DNA of 64,000 nt from Zygaena filipendulae (Eukaryota; Arthropoda; Insecta; Lepidoptera; Zygaenidae), in NCBI GenBank assembly GCA_907165275.2, contig OU015655.1, forward strand, positions 9,188,501 through 9,252,500, in the 5' to 3' direction. Position 1 is the first letter of the stretch. Every line of letters begins with the position of its first letter. The notes beneath the pieces were generated by a model, which saw only the letters and a list, made by a program, of their open reading frames with translations, searched no databases and was not told the DNA's origin. Shown piece after piece: positions 1 to 12,200 of the stretch. A program made the position numbers and the translations under genes.

Positions 1-215
1 CAATATCTGACGCGCTTGAGTATTTCCATGTTACTATTTTTTTTTACATTTTTGAAAGCCTGTAGAAGCTAAACCCACCGGTAAATGAAAAAACATCATA
101 TAACCTTATTTTGTTTATACCTCCTAATCTTCAAAACCCAATAGGTCCCAACACACGCTCGAGTCAATCCTGAATAAGCATCGGTATCTCCCGTACTATA
201 TAGGTATAATAAATG
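1..215 (-). repeat. Dispersed repeat with CTCGAG/GCGTCAG motif, partial
   Basis: This stretch matches, in opposite orientation, the block around 29070-29285. Shared landmarks are 'gcatcggtatctcccgtac', 'ccaataggtcccaac', 'aagcctgtagaagctaaacc' and the 'tctgacgcgctcgag' motif (here gcttgag). It is cut by the left window edge, so its full extent is unknown. It is a fragment of a larger mobile element that has several relatives in the window. Confidence 0.7.
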
Positions 216-599
216 TAAAAAAATGTATATTAGAGTATTTATTGACAAAAACATCAAGTTATTTCTTCTTGGTTATATTCTCTTTGATTTCTTTTTTAGA
301 ACAAAGTTTTTTATCGCACGGTACGGACGGAAGTAAAAATTCATTTTCCGTCACGACTCGCGGCGTCATGGAAATGGAAAAACAGAGCAACTATAATTTT
401 TTCCAAAATGAGTTTATTTTTATATTTTTGCCTCTTTCCACGCATAACAGACATAACAGACTCAATTTAATATTACTTCAATCTAACCAAGTATTCTATG
501 ACACTCACGTATTTCTTTCATATGATAGGTAGGTATAGTTAATTAATTTTAATCACACAAAAAGTCCATAACAATAGCAATAGAGCCTTATCATACACA

Positions 600-2351
600 C
601 TACTTTGGTATGTAAGCTCTTTCAATTCTTACATCATCAACTGGTGAATCGTTATTGTCACATTCAACTAAGCCAATTCGCTTTACAACACTAAGACCAC
701 TTTGCACCCTTCCGAAAATTGTGTGTTTTCCATCAAGCCACTGCGTTGGTGCAAGAGTAATGAAAAACTGAGATCCATTTGTGTCTGGTCCAGCATTTGC
801 CATAGACAATATCCCAGCACCAGTATGTTTTAAATCTGTTATTTCATCATCAAATTGTGGTCCATAAATTGACTGTCCACCTTTTCCTGTTCCGGTAGGA
901 TCACCACCTTGAATCATGAAATCTCTGATGACTCTATGGAATTTTGTGTTATTGTAGTATCCTCTTCGGACAAGTTCCATAAAGTTTCTGCATGTGAGTG
1001 GTGCATGTTTCCAATACATCTCCACAACTACTTTACCCATTCTGTAAAATAATTAATAGTCTTAATCTATATATACATATAATATACATATATGTATACA
1101 TATATGTATATATATGGAGGAATATATGTATATGTATAATATACATCTAATATAAATCACGTGTCACGTTGTTTGTCCGCGATGGACTCTGAAACTACTG
1201 AACGGATTTTGATAAAATTTTGTAACCATTTATAATATGGTCCAACTTAAAAGATAGGATAGTTTTTATCCCGGAATTCCCGCGGGAACTCCGGAATTAA
1301 TGCAGGGAACTGCTTATGACCGTAAACTACAGCACTTTTTTCCCGGAATTACTGCAGGAACTCCGAAATTACCGTGGATGAAATCGTGCGGGACTGCTAA
1401 TGTATGTATATATTGTAAAACTGAAACTTTGAAAAAACAGTAAAAATTATGAGGTGTATGTTAATAGTGTATTTTTCGATTTGAACATAGTATGGATGTT
1501 TGAATATGCATCATGATTCATGCATTAACTATTCAACTACTGGATGAGTATCTACTAGAAACTTAATATGTGGGCAGTTTATTTCACTGTTCACTGTTTC
1601 ACATTTAGACAATTTCTAAATTAATCCTGAGATGTTTGTTTTTATTTGACAAGTAGTCAATATCTTGAATCATTTTTCTATATAGGATTAATGATGAAAT
1701 TTTAAAATTGACACTTGCCCAATTACTGGACCAATTTAGCTACATAGTAATGCAATGTTTAAGGCTACCAAGGTTGGATCACATTATCTTCAACTTAGTT
1801 CCTCATTCAATAACCTGTGGGTTTAGCCAAGTTGACATTCTACACCTCCCATCAAACCCCCCAACTTCAACTATTTCCTGTCCTTTACTAAATGGTGCAC
1901 AATTATCACAACGCAACATATAATTTACAGGGCATTATATAATATCTAATCTTATTTACTGATCGTATTCTGGCCTTAGATCATTCTTTGTCAATTTTTT
2001 CTCTAACTAATACTAGCAGTGGCATGAATAGTGCGCTTTCTTATCCAAGACGCCAGCTTTTCGCGTCTTTTCTTTATTACATAAAATGAAGTCGCTTCCG
2101 CTGTCTGTTCGCGATAAACACAAAAACTACTGAACGGATTTTCATGCGGTTTTCACTAATAGATAGTGTCTCATGAGGAAGGTTTATATTTATAGTTTAT
2201 ACTGAAATTCCCGCGGGAACTATAATTACCGCAGATGAAACCGCGGGGGACAACTATTAGGAATAATCCGGAATACTTACGATGTTTCAATTATGGCAAC
2301 GGGTGGTTGCCATGATTTGTCAGGAATACCTGCGTTGGAATAACCTAGCAT
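600..2351 (-). CDS. PPIL1: Peptidyl-prolyl isomerase-like 1 (cyclophilin), two coding exons
   Basis: Exons are 2281-2351 (23 codons plus two bases) and 600-1041. The joined product is about 170 residues, against about 166 for human PPIL1. PPIL1 is a nuclear cyclophilin of activated spliceosomes that binds SKIP/SNW1. Exon 1 encodes the family N-terminus (GIPDKSWQPP, then IETS). Its donor reads GTAAGT on the minus strand at 2280-2275. Exon 2 begins after TTTTACAG at 1042-1043, and the split Ser codon (TC|A) restores the diagnostic ETSMG junction. Exon 2 holds the whole catalytic core: FHRVIRDFMIQGGD, MANAGPDTNGSQFF and QWLDGKHTIFGRV, with the active-site Arg, Gln, Phe, Trp and His all present. 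The start is the ATG at 2351-2349. A possible minus-strand poly(A) signal AATAAA lies at 418-413. The 1.2-kb intron contains two SINE-like insertions. The family assignment is firm; the N-terminal residues before GIPD are my reading. Confidence 0.93.
1083..1145. repeat. TATA/TATG-rich simple repeat
   Basis: Alternating 'tatacatatatgtatata' repeats sit in the PPIL1 intron just upstream of the exon 2 acceptor on the minus strand. This is ordinary microsatellite DNA. Confidence 0.7.
1155..1405 (-). mobile_element. SINE-like dispersed element, PPIL1 intron
   Basis: Read on the minus strand it starts with a decayed 'agc.gtcccgcacgatttcatccacggtaatttcgg' module. It continues with 'ttcccgcgggaattccggga' and ends 'tccgttcagtagtttc..gacaaacaacgtgacacgtg'. 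The copy at 15932-16205 has the same order, including the internal 'ggaccatattataaatgg', so both belong to one subfamily. Confidence 0.7.
2085..2260 (-). mobile_element. SINE-like dispersed element, PPIL1 intron
   Basis: Minus-strand copy with the 'gttgtcccccgcggtttcat' head, 'cccgcgggaatttc' and the tail 'aaatccgttcagtagttttt..tcgcgaacagacagc'. It lies about 20 bp beyond the PPIL1 exon 1 donor. Similar but not identical to the 1155-1405 copy. Confidence 0.65.
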
Positions 2352-2860
2352 ACTTATTTTATCACTTTAAAAAGCTAAACTCACAAAAAAAATACTTTCA
2401 AATCCAAATAAAATATCAAAGTTCCGGTTTTATTGTTTCTACCGGGCGATGCCGGGTGTGCGTTCCATGGGTTTTGGCGCAGTTGTTCGGTTAAAATTTC
2501 ACTCGTTTGAGTTACAACCAAAGGCGCGTTCCGTGACAAAAAGACAGTTTTATTCGCAATGTGAGTTGAGATGCTTACTGTTATTGTTCTGAGTGGTTCT
2601 GAGGTTGAGACTTAGATTAAAACAAAAAGGCGGTGAGAGCACAAATTAATTAGACTTATGTCTAAAGAGAGCAGAGAGAAGGTAATCACTCAGATTAACT
2701 AGGGTAATCACGTTGAGAGAAAACAAATGGCGCCTGAAATTTTGGATGTCACTTACTTTTTTTTTTAGGTGAAGTTTACCCTGTTTACCCCTCTCGGGGA
2801 AGGCCGAAAGAAAATTTGTCCATATAGCCAATTCATTAGTTTTGTTTTTGAAGTTATTTA

Positions 2861-2893
2861 CATCGAAATGCATTGGTGAGATGCATTTCGATG
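2861..2893. repeat. Perfect 13-bp hairpin
   Basis: The stem is 'catcgaaatgcat' (2861-2873), a 7-base loop follows, and the exact complement occupies 2881-2893. It lies between PPIL1 and Nup153 in repeat-rich DNA and may be the hinge of a decayed foldback element. No function is claimed. Confidence 0.6.
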
Positions 2894-3431
2894 CTTTACT
2901 GGAACTTTTAGCAGCAAATCTTCACAGTTGAATCATAATGGGGCGCTATGTGGGAAGTTGTATAGTAAAACGCAAACCTCCCGATGAACGCCCTATTTCA
3001 ACTTATTTCACTGTTTCCCCACACTGTTCATCACTAATGGATCACTATTTTGCAAAGTCCACCATATTCACACAATATTAATCACGATAAACTAATTTGC
3101 AAAACAAAGAAATAAAACTGACGTCCACTCTGCTAGAAATCCCGCCAAAAGTCCTGTCACTTACTTTATAGTGTACCTATGTTCGGATATAAGCTGCGGC
3201 CTGCGACCACTGGCCAGTGTTGGGGCCAGTGTTGCCACTGGCCACTGGGGAGAAATTCGTTCGGTTATAGCTGATAGTATACTTTCGCAGTATGTATCCT
3301 AGGGTAGGCAGTATGACGTCAAAATCGTCACCATTTTTGTACTGTGATCTGTGAGTACTGACGTTTTCGGGGTAAGGTGCTCTCAGTGCTTAAGCACTCT
3401 CCACATTCGCGCGTGGTTCGCGCGCGAAGCC

Positions 3432-4015
3432 GCAAGAAAAAGAAAAAAAAATATATGAATAAATTAATTAAATAGAGCGTTTCAAAGTTCCTACTTCAGA
3501 CTTACCGCCGAAACGCGGAATGACGTTACTAGTTCAAAATTACGTCTTATTAATCTGTGATAGAAATGTCACTGTCGTATTGACAGGGTCATGGGACACT
3601 GACAGACAGATAACTTCAATATCCAAAAGCGAAATTAAGGTTGAACTGTGTCGATTTACTTCCAAAAGTTCCAGTAAAGAACCGAAATGCATCTTACCGA
3701 TGCATTTTAAAGTAAAAAACTTCAGAAAATGGAAAATATGCGTTGACTGTATGCACTTAGTTTCTTTTGCCTTCTACGAAAGAGGTAAATGTTTCCTGAA
3801 AAAATAAAAGTGACGTCATGTGTCAAGCTTGGCTGTGATTGGTGTTTCGTTGCAACGTTCCGTTTCACAAAATTAAAAGTTGAATATTTTGGAAACTATT
3901 GAAATTTTTTTGATAAATCTTTCACGATAACGCACTATAAGGCACTATTTTTTAAATATTGACACAATTTCTTATCATAAATTTCATGCAAGTACCCTAT
4001 TGACGGCATACCCAG
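3432..4015 (+). mobile_element. MITE, TAGGGTACTTGCATG family, left-truncated copy
   Basis: Nearly the same sequence recurs at 38320-39467, from 'aagaaaaagaaaaaa' through 'gcgtttcaaagttcctactt', 'accgccgaaacgcggaatgacgt' and 'gtgacgtcatgtgtcaagcttgg' to 'aatttcatgcaagtaccctatt'. The right end carries the terminal repeat seen at both ends of the other copy; the left terminal repeat is missing here. Reading frames inside it (for example 3520-3807) are shared by both copies and have no protein-like features, so they are not called as genes. Confidence 0.75.
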
Positions 4016-4084
4016 AGAGAAGGTAATCACTACGTTTTAGGCATACCTTACAGTGCTCTCAGTTATAACGGAACATACCCATAG

Positions 4085-4660
4085 TAGGGGAGCCCAAAAG
4101 GGGATTTTCGGAGTCACTCAAATGCGTCAGATTAACCTTCCACCATGTTAAGTACCTCCACCAAATATAGGCTCTGTACACAGTGTCATGCGTTCAGGAT
4201 AGCCGGCTAGAATACTAAAAAAAAACTAGCTAAAAATACACGAGCGTGTTACAGTAAGATATGGTGGATTAATTACATGCTGAAAAGTATGCATAATATG
4301 AATAACCTGATGTTTTGAGCATGATGTAAAGAAGTTTGAGGATCATAATAATACTTGCATAAAAACCACCACCTCGAAATTCTCAAGCGTGAATGATTTT
4401 TTTTATTATGATATAAATAACTCTAGGATAGCAGGAATAATATAATCTGCCAATTTCTACAAGCCGAAAAAATAATAATTGACTTTAAAGTTTAAAACGA
4501 GCCGCTGCATTGAAAAATATTCCTCACTTCGCCTTTCTTTTGATTTCATTTTTTCTCCATCTCTCACTCTCTCGCACCGTCTGCACACCATAACACGAAA
4601 TATGTCGAATTGACAACCTTCTTTAAAGTCCGTTGAAAATTGCATTGATAAAATTTAATT
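4085..4660 (-). mobile_element. Large dispersed repeat, inverted relative of 29926-30555
   Basis: Shared landmarks in opposite orientation include 'ccaaatataggctctgtacac' (here) against 'gtgtagagggcctatatttgg', 'tatggtggattaattaca' against 'gtaattaacccaccatat', 'cctcgaaattctcaagcg' against 'gcgctcgagaatgtcgaag', and 'ataatctgccaatttc' against 'gaaaatcggcagattata'. The two copies are about 25 kb apart and diverged. No intact coding sequence was seen in either. Confidence 0.6.
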
Positions 4661-5309
4661 TTCCATAAGTATGTATTGAATCGACCAAGGAGGAACGTCT
4701 TATGTCAAAAAGAAAAAAAAAAGAAAATACCAGCAACCAACGGTTTCAGTTTTGGAATTCCCGCAGTAACTCCGACAAAAGTAACCTAAATTACTCCTTA
4801 TACCATTAGTTATTTATCCAGTAAAAGTTCCGTCACATGACAATCAGTCCAATTGTTTTGGAAATTAGTTGAAACAAACAGACATGCAAACAGACAAAAA
4901 TTTTAAGACTTGTTTTATTGTTATAGTACTGTTTATAAACATTTTCACATGCATTTAGTACAAACAAATTATTTTGATTTTATAGACACTGAAATATTCA
5001 TATGAGCATCACAAAAATTTACGTAATGTCTTTTTTAACCGTCAGAGAATGTTCTTTCAAATAATCTTTTGCTTGGCTACATTTTGCATTTTGAGCAACC
5101 TATATCTGTCTCTTTCTAATGCTGTTATGAGTGTATAAGAAAACAGAGACGACTATATTAGTTAAATTTAGGTTACTTCTATGCTTTAGTTATTCTTCTG
5201 AGGTTAATACTGTTTCTTCTTAATTTTCTTCCGGTATCTATGCTCTATCCGAGATTTGGAATTGTAGTGACCACAATTTACTTATTAATAAATTGTTTAG
5301 TTTTAAATT

Positions 5310-5450
5310 TATTGTACACATCATAACCCCGCTGTGGGCACAAGTTTTGAGTTGCAGCCTAGAGCCCTACAAATTTACTTTATAATTAATTATCTATGTG
5401 ACTGTAACTTGTTTTGTGTCTGAATTAATAAATAAAATAAAATCGTCAGA
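5310..5450 (+). repeat. Probable retroelement 3' tail
   Basis: A short GC-moderate segment ('ccccgctgtgggcacaag', 'cagcctagagccctac') runs into 'gaattaataaataaaataaaat', which looks like a poly(A)-signal-rich tail of a non-LTR element or SINE. Only the tail is visible and the family was not identified. Confidence 0.35.
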
Positions 5451-6112
5451 ATATTAGTTGGGGTAACTAGGACATTAATCTGACCCGTCTGCGTAATAAT
5501 CTGATTCGCTCGAGAATTTAAAAAAAGCGTTTTTTGGCATTTCCAAAGTCACCACGAGCTTGTAAAACGTTTGAATCGCCAGTTTTTTGAAGCATCTTTA
5601 GCGTTGATTTAACATCCTTTCTTAAAATCTGAAAGGCTTGAATAATTTTATTTTTCTTCTTTCCGTACGGCGACCCTCACAAACGGGCTGATTAATATTC
5701 CTCCATCATCAGTCAAACGTAAGGCATATCAATATCTGATGCGCTCGAGTTCTTCCAAGTGACTGTTGTTTTTACATTTTTGCACACCTATAGAAGCTCA
5801 ATTCACTAGTGAAAAATTCTCATTACCATCGTCGGCTTTCCTACTATTTGCAAAGCTATTAAAAAAAAAAAAATTATCTTTTAAAAAATATTTGAGTAAT
5901 TGACATAGATTTAGATAAATTTTATTTTAATTATACATTAAAAAAATATTTTGTATAACGCTATTGATCAAAGCTAGAAGTAGTGGAAAATTTTGAACCT
6001 CTCATATAAATAGTCTTGCAATGTAGGTACGTACCGGTACATACGCGCGTACCTACGGTGGTTGACACATAAAGTACTCTGTGCGTCTAACGACTCGAAC
6101 TCGATCGACGCC

Positions 6113-6172
6113 ATGTTTGTCACGTTTTTGCTAGTAGTGAATAAATTTAGACAAATTTGTAACTGTAGATAA
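6113..6172 (+). other. Upstream ORF in the Nup153 5' leader (putative)
   Basis: A 19-codon reading frame (ATG at 6113, TAA at 6170-6172) lies 43 bp upstream of the Nup153 start. It would act as a translational uORF only if transcription starts before 6113. No clear TATA box fixes the start site, so this is tentative. Confidence 0.3.
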
Positions 6173-6215
6173 GTCGCCGTTAGTAACCAGTCGAGTGCAA
6201 ATTTTTTGATTCAAA

Positions 6216-9200
6216 ATGAGTTCAGTGTTTTCTAAAAACAAAGAGAAGCGGTCTCGCACATCGCCCAACGAACAAAACAATGTAAGTTAACAAATTCCCG
6301 CTCTTGGGAGACAATATCGCTATGCCGTTTAAAAATAATTGCGGCACGCATACTTTTATGATTGTTTCTTGCGAAGTTCCTTTGTATTGCTTTGCGATTT
6401 TGTGCTGGATTGATAGATTGTGAAAATATCTATATTACTATACTGCCTCCAATTGGATTGGCCTTCAAATTCGTAGATGTACCTATACCAATATTTCATC
6501 GTAGTGGCATCGTTTGTATTTAATACTCCTACTGGTGATAAAATTTTTCTTTGAATGAAATAGCTTTGATCTCTAAATTCCAATAAATACTGGCTACAAA
6601 TTTTAAATCATAATTGTATTAGCTTCATGTGTAGTTTAAATTGTTTAGAATACATTTTCAGATAATCATGGTAGTATACATAGGTTGGTTTTCGTTAAAA
6701 AATCTAGACTAGCATTTCCTACACTTCTTAACCCTGTCTTGATTAATTCATTGCGGGGATTTCGTGACCCATCAAATGATATTTATTGTAATGTTTAAAT
6801 ATTATGCATCTAAAATATCTTTGAATATTCACATTTATCTATTTAAGACAATTCTGAGACTGGTTCTTTTATTTTTGTGGCCTAGTTTTGTGTTGCAGTA
6901 CTCTAACTGGGAAATACTGATCTAGATAGTTCATCTGTAAATGTAATATGAAAATAGTAGGGTAAGATTTTGATATTTCAGTCGTGTAACAAATGCAACA
7001 TGTTTAGGAATTGTACACTTGTATTCTTGGCCATGGCCTGAGCTCTTTGGTCCAATCTTGTTTAGTAACTTCTATTTAAGTAAATTTTACTTAAAATATA
7101 ATGTGGGTTCTATAACTTTTTTTCACTAAATTACTAGGTCTATATAACTTTCTATGAGATGTTGTAAAATGTTTAGTGTTAAGTAATTGAGTGCTTGGTT
7201 TTGGTAGGTACTTTCTAAAAACACAAATAAGATGTTTGTACACATTTTTTAAATTTGTTTTTTGACATTTGTGCTTTTTTATCCTTATGTGATTGTTGAG
7301 CCAGCCAGTGGGTTTAAACTTTATTTATGTATACACATAACATACATTAACTCATCCCTATCTTAAGGTCAGGTTAAGTAGACAAATTGAACCAACCTGC
7401 ATTCTGCAATTTTTTTGATCGCTATGTGGTACTGTCTTCCATTGCATGGAATGCAGATAGGTAGGATATATGATATACTATGAGCCAATGTGTACAAACT
7501 ATGCAATCATTCATCAGTGTATATTTATTTATAACCTGTATTCAGAAAAACATAATTGCTTAAAACTATTTTGTCTATAGTAACAAGTTAGCTTCCCTTT
7601 TTATTTTCTGTGTGCCTAATAGCAAAGGCCCTCTCCCATCAGTCTCCATTTGCTTGGGTTCACTGCATCCCTGTGCCAGGTTCTTCCTGCCTCTACTACC
7701 ATGTCACCCTCCCATCGTCTGTATGGTCTTCCTCTTATTCTTTTTCTGTCCTTTGCATACCAGGTAGGTACTTATCAAATAGATTTTATCTCCAACAGTA
7801 AGAACTAAAAATCCTCAAAAAAAAAATATAGTTTTTGTTTTGAAAGAAATTAACTTCATGCTTTGATAGCAGAACAATATGTATCATATTGTTAAGTGAT
7901 AATGAAAGTATGGTGGTGGTGGTGGTATCGGTGGCAAAAAATTAGTTTATAAGGTCATAGATATTATGGCTACTTTGTTGACCATATGGTTGTGTTTATT
8001 TTTCCTTCAATAGTGAAAAAAAAACATCTAAATCTTAAGTGAATTTTGTTATGAATATGTGCTGCCACTAAGATATATGCCAAAATACTCAAAAAGAGTT
8101 ATTCTTTCTTAAAAGATCTTGATTTAGCAAAGATATAAACAATAGTTACAAGAGCATTATGTACAATGACATGAATAACCATTTATAAAGTTTTTGTTTG
8201 TCTGATTGTGTTGATAAATCAGCAATTAAGTAATAAATGTAACAATGAAACACACTAGGAGCAAGTCTATATTAAAGATAAATACTGCAATATTAGTTTG
8301 TTTTATTAAACAAACTAAATATTCTTGGTTTTAGTGTCTATTTGTCACTATATCATACACAAACTAATGTATTTTTTGAATTTTTTTCAAACTGTCTTGC
8401 TTATGGTTATAACAAAATATGGACTTTGTTTCCTTGCAATTGATTCATGAAAAAAAGAGTTGATTACAAATTACTTTATGAGGGAGACAATTGTGATAGC
8501 ACAATTTTCCATTTGAGAAATTGTAGGCAACAGATTATTATTATTAATTTATTTATAGACTTGCAGCTTTTGCTGATGCGCCTATATCTACACTTGTGTT
8601 GTCCAGTTTATTGCTTTCTGTTCTCCCATTGATTAACTATTTTATGCTTTACTGTTCAAATGTCTACAGAATCAGATAGTAATCAATAAAATCTTAATGA
8701 CTGCATTTAAGTATAAGTGTCTTTACTAGACAATGTAGGTGTTGCTTTGCTTTGAAATAAAGAGAGCCAAATAATGTGGGTGATCTACATTGATTAGAAT
8801 TTCTGTATTTATATGTTATTTACTGTCAATAATCTTGAGTGTTAGCAGAGGTGTTCCTCCAGTTATACAACACTTGGTATCTTGTATAAATAAACTTGCT
8901 AATATGTTTTTTTACAGTCTTTTGTCAGGAATGTAACATCAAGAGTGTCAGGCTTGCTGCCCATAACTATAACTAAATGGTTTAGTAGTCCAAATTCCTC
9001 AAATTCGAATGGATCTGCTCCTGTTGCGGAATCGACAGATTCATCCACCGAGGACGAAGCTACTGAGATAATGCAACCACCTGCTAAGAGAATGCGACTC
9101 AACACCCCTACCAAGCTTAAAAATTATGAATCCGGAGAAGTGAGTAGTAATTTTTAGTTTCTCTATGATTTTAACACTTGGGCATCATGTGATCTAAAAA

Positions 9201-12200
9201 TGAAAGAATTCCCATGTACTCTATGTAAGTCATGTCTATTTTTCTGAGATCTAATTCCACACATTATCTGCCTGTTAAGCAGTGTTGAGTTCACATGCTT
9301 AATTTACAAAATTTAAACATAATATAATATACAACAAATAACTATGCTCATTTTAATGAGGCTGATTCAAAAGCAAATATTCTCTAACAAAATTTAAGTA
9401 TTCCTAACACTAATTTATCAAGTACATTTGATTTGAAACTGTGCATTAGAATGATGTTTGATGTATAATTTAATGAACTTGTTATATTTTATTTTGGATT
9501 CTTATTCCATAATTTTATATTTCTCAGTTGAGTGGTGTGAACAACATTGACACTATAGAAGCATGTACGTCGAACAACACTATGCAGTCTCCTCCAGGCA
9601 GAACAATATTTAGAAAAGAACCAAATTTCGCCTCCACCCCTATGTGGCCTCCAGATAAAGGAATTAACATCGTAAATAACAAAACAGACTCTATCATAGT
9701 TGAAAGAGAATCCAGAATTAGTGAAAGAGATACATCTATTCTAGACACTAATAAAACATCAGATACGATTTCTTCATTGGGAATATCCACATTTAGGAAA
9801 AGAAAGTCACTTTTTGGCAGTGACTCCATGTTGACTAATAATACTACTGTGAAGCCTGGTGGTAAGTAAAATATTTGATATCTATATAAATGTGATAAAA
9901 ACTCTAAATACTAAATTTATCATTTGCATACACATTATCACTCACTCTTGACTACAAAAGTAGTGAACTACTGTTAGAAACTACCTAAATGTAGGAACAA
10001 ACACATTAAACAATTTTTGGTGGGGAAATATAGATATGTCCACAACACACAATCTCACCCTCATACTTAACACTCTTACTCTTTCTTCTTCCTTTATACG
10101 CTTACACACACACACACACGCACGCACGCACATACACACGCGCACACACACTCACACACACACACACACACACTGACGTCTGACCCTTGACCTAGTTCAC
10201 CAACAGTAGGAATGGAAGGTCCCTGGGCTCTATGATACAAGCTCGCTTAGTTTAGAGCTCAGGTCATCAACCTATAGCTATTCTACATAAGGATTTTTCG
10301 TCATGTTATGTTATTTATTTTTGGTATATGTATAGGCTAAGAACTCTGTATTAATTACAAATAAACGCATTTATTATTATTATTATTATATTATTATCAG
10401 AGGTACAGAAAATAGCACATAGGGTACTTTTTATCCTAAAGTTCCTGGAACTCCGAAATTACTGCAGGTGAAACCGCGAGGGACAACTAGTATTATATAA
10501 TTTTAAAATAATAGCTTGCCTTTGGGGAGTTTGTTGTGCAGCTTCTTTCCAGTCATAGTAAACACAGTAATCACTGAATATAATCATATTCTCTTTGGTT
10601 ATGTCACTTAGAAGCTGTGATGGACTTTTTGGGTTTTATGGGTGCTGACTGCTGTCATTGTAATTTTATTGACGTCAAAAAGTGCCTTATTGAACTTAGA
10701 ATAAAATTATTTGACTATGACTCATGTGAATGAAAATTAATGTTTGGTCATGGTTTTTTTCTTTAGACAAAAAAGTGTCATAATTGGGTATTCTCCAAGG
10801 TATGAATATCAAAATTCTAATTAGTCCGTCAGAAAATAAAAAAATAATAGACACGTATTTTTTGCTTTTTCAATTTAATGAAAATGAACATAGATAAAGC
10901 GCATTAAAGTTTAGGGTGGGGGGCTCGTGACGTCAATATTCATTATAAGCGCCATACAAACCGCACAGAATTGTGACGTCACGCGAAATTTCAACTCAAT
11001 GTATCTCTGTTATTTTTTGAGTATGTAAAAAAAGAAAAAATACGTGTCCAATATTTTTTACTAATCTACACGACGGACTAAAAAAAATTTTTTTGTCAAG
11101 TAGCCAATTGTGGTGTTTAACAATTGGTTAAATGAAAATCACACTAGTAATGCTTAAAAAATTATTTACATAATATGTATTTGCACACAGAATTAGTTTT
11201 TTTTAAATTGTCTAAAAATTACAAAATTTATTAAAAATTATAATCTTTAATCTTTTTAACCATTAATTAGATAAGTAAATATAAGAGTAATTTTCTTTTA
11301 AGTGAAAACTGGCTTTCGATTTTGATATACTATATGTTATAACTACTTAAGATCTGTCATACTGATACACTGAAACTGAAAAGTAGGCATTTGCAGTATA
11401 TATGTATTGTATAGTAATTTAAATTCAGGCATTGGTAATTAGAAATAGAATATTTCTGTGTTGTTTCAGATCAAGATACAAGTGAATCATCTAGGGATTT
11501 CAAGCAACCTTCTTTCAAACCTAATCTGCTTGGTTCTCCTTTCTACCCGGGGCAGACTATGTATGGTGGTGCATCAACATACATAAACCAACCAAACATT
11601 AAACAGAGAACCACGCCAGTTGTCAACAGGACAAGCAACAATGACAACAACGTCATCAGCCACTCCGCCCGACGCGTCATGGATTTATTAGAACAATACT
11701 CATCACCGTTATCAGAGGCCAGGAGAATACCGCAATATATTAGATTACCTAAAAATAACGATACTAACAATACAACTGAAAGATCTTCTGCATCAAACAA
11801 AAGTAAGTATACACTAAATAATGTTTTTCGATTTGTGGCATGTTTTTATAATGATTTATTTAATATGAAGATTATTTTGCAGTACCCATGACCCAAGAAC
11901 TCTATGTGCCAAGTTATGCGTCCATTCTCTGTATGAAAAAAAGATCTCGTCTCATGGACACGACAAGTGCCGTGAGGCAGCTCATAGCTTCGCATAGCAG
12001 CGCTTCTGACAATTCGCCTTATCCATCAATAAATGTGAACAGGTATTGTAGTTTATAAAAGATACTCTGGTTTACACACAAAAACAACTAGTTATATTAT
12101 GTAGAATATTATTGTGTACTAGCTGTGCTCCGCGGTTTCACCCGTATGAATTCCCCCACGAACTCGGAAGTAGCCTAATCTACTCCTTATAACATCAGCT

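Noticed and set aside
3520..3807. A 95-codon frame also seen at 38408-38731
   Set aside because: It belongs to a two-copy MITE. The frame is altered where the second copy is interrupted, and it has no domain signature.
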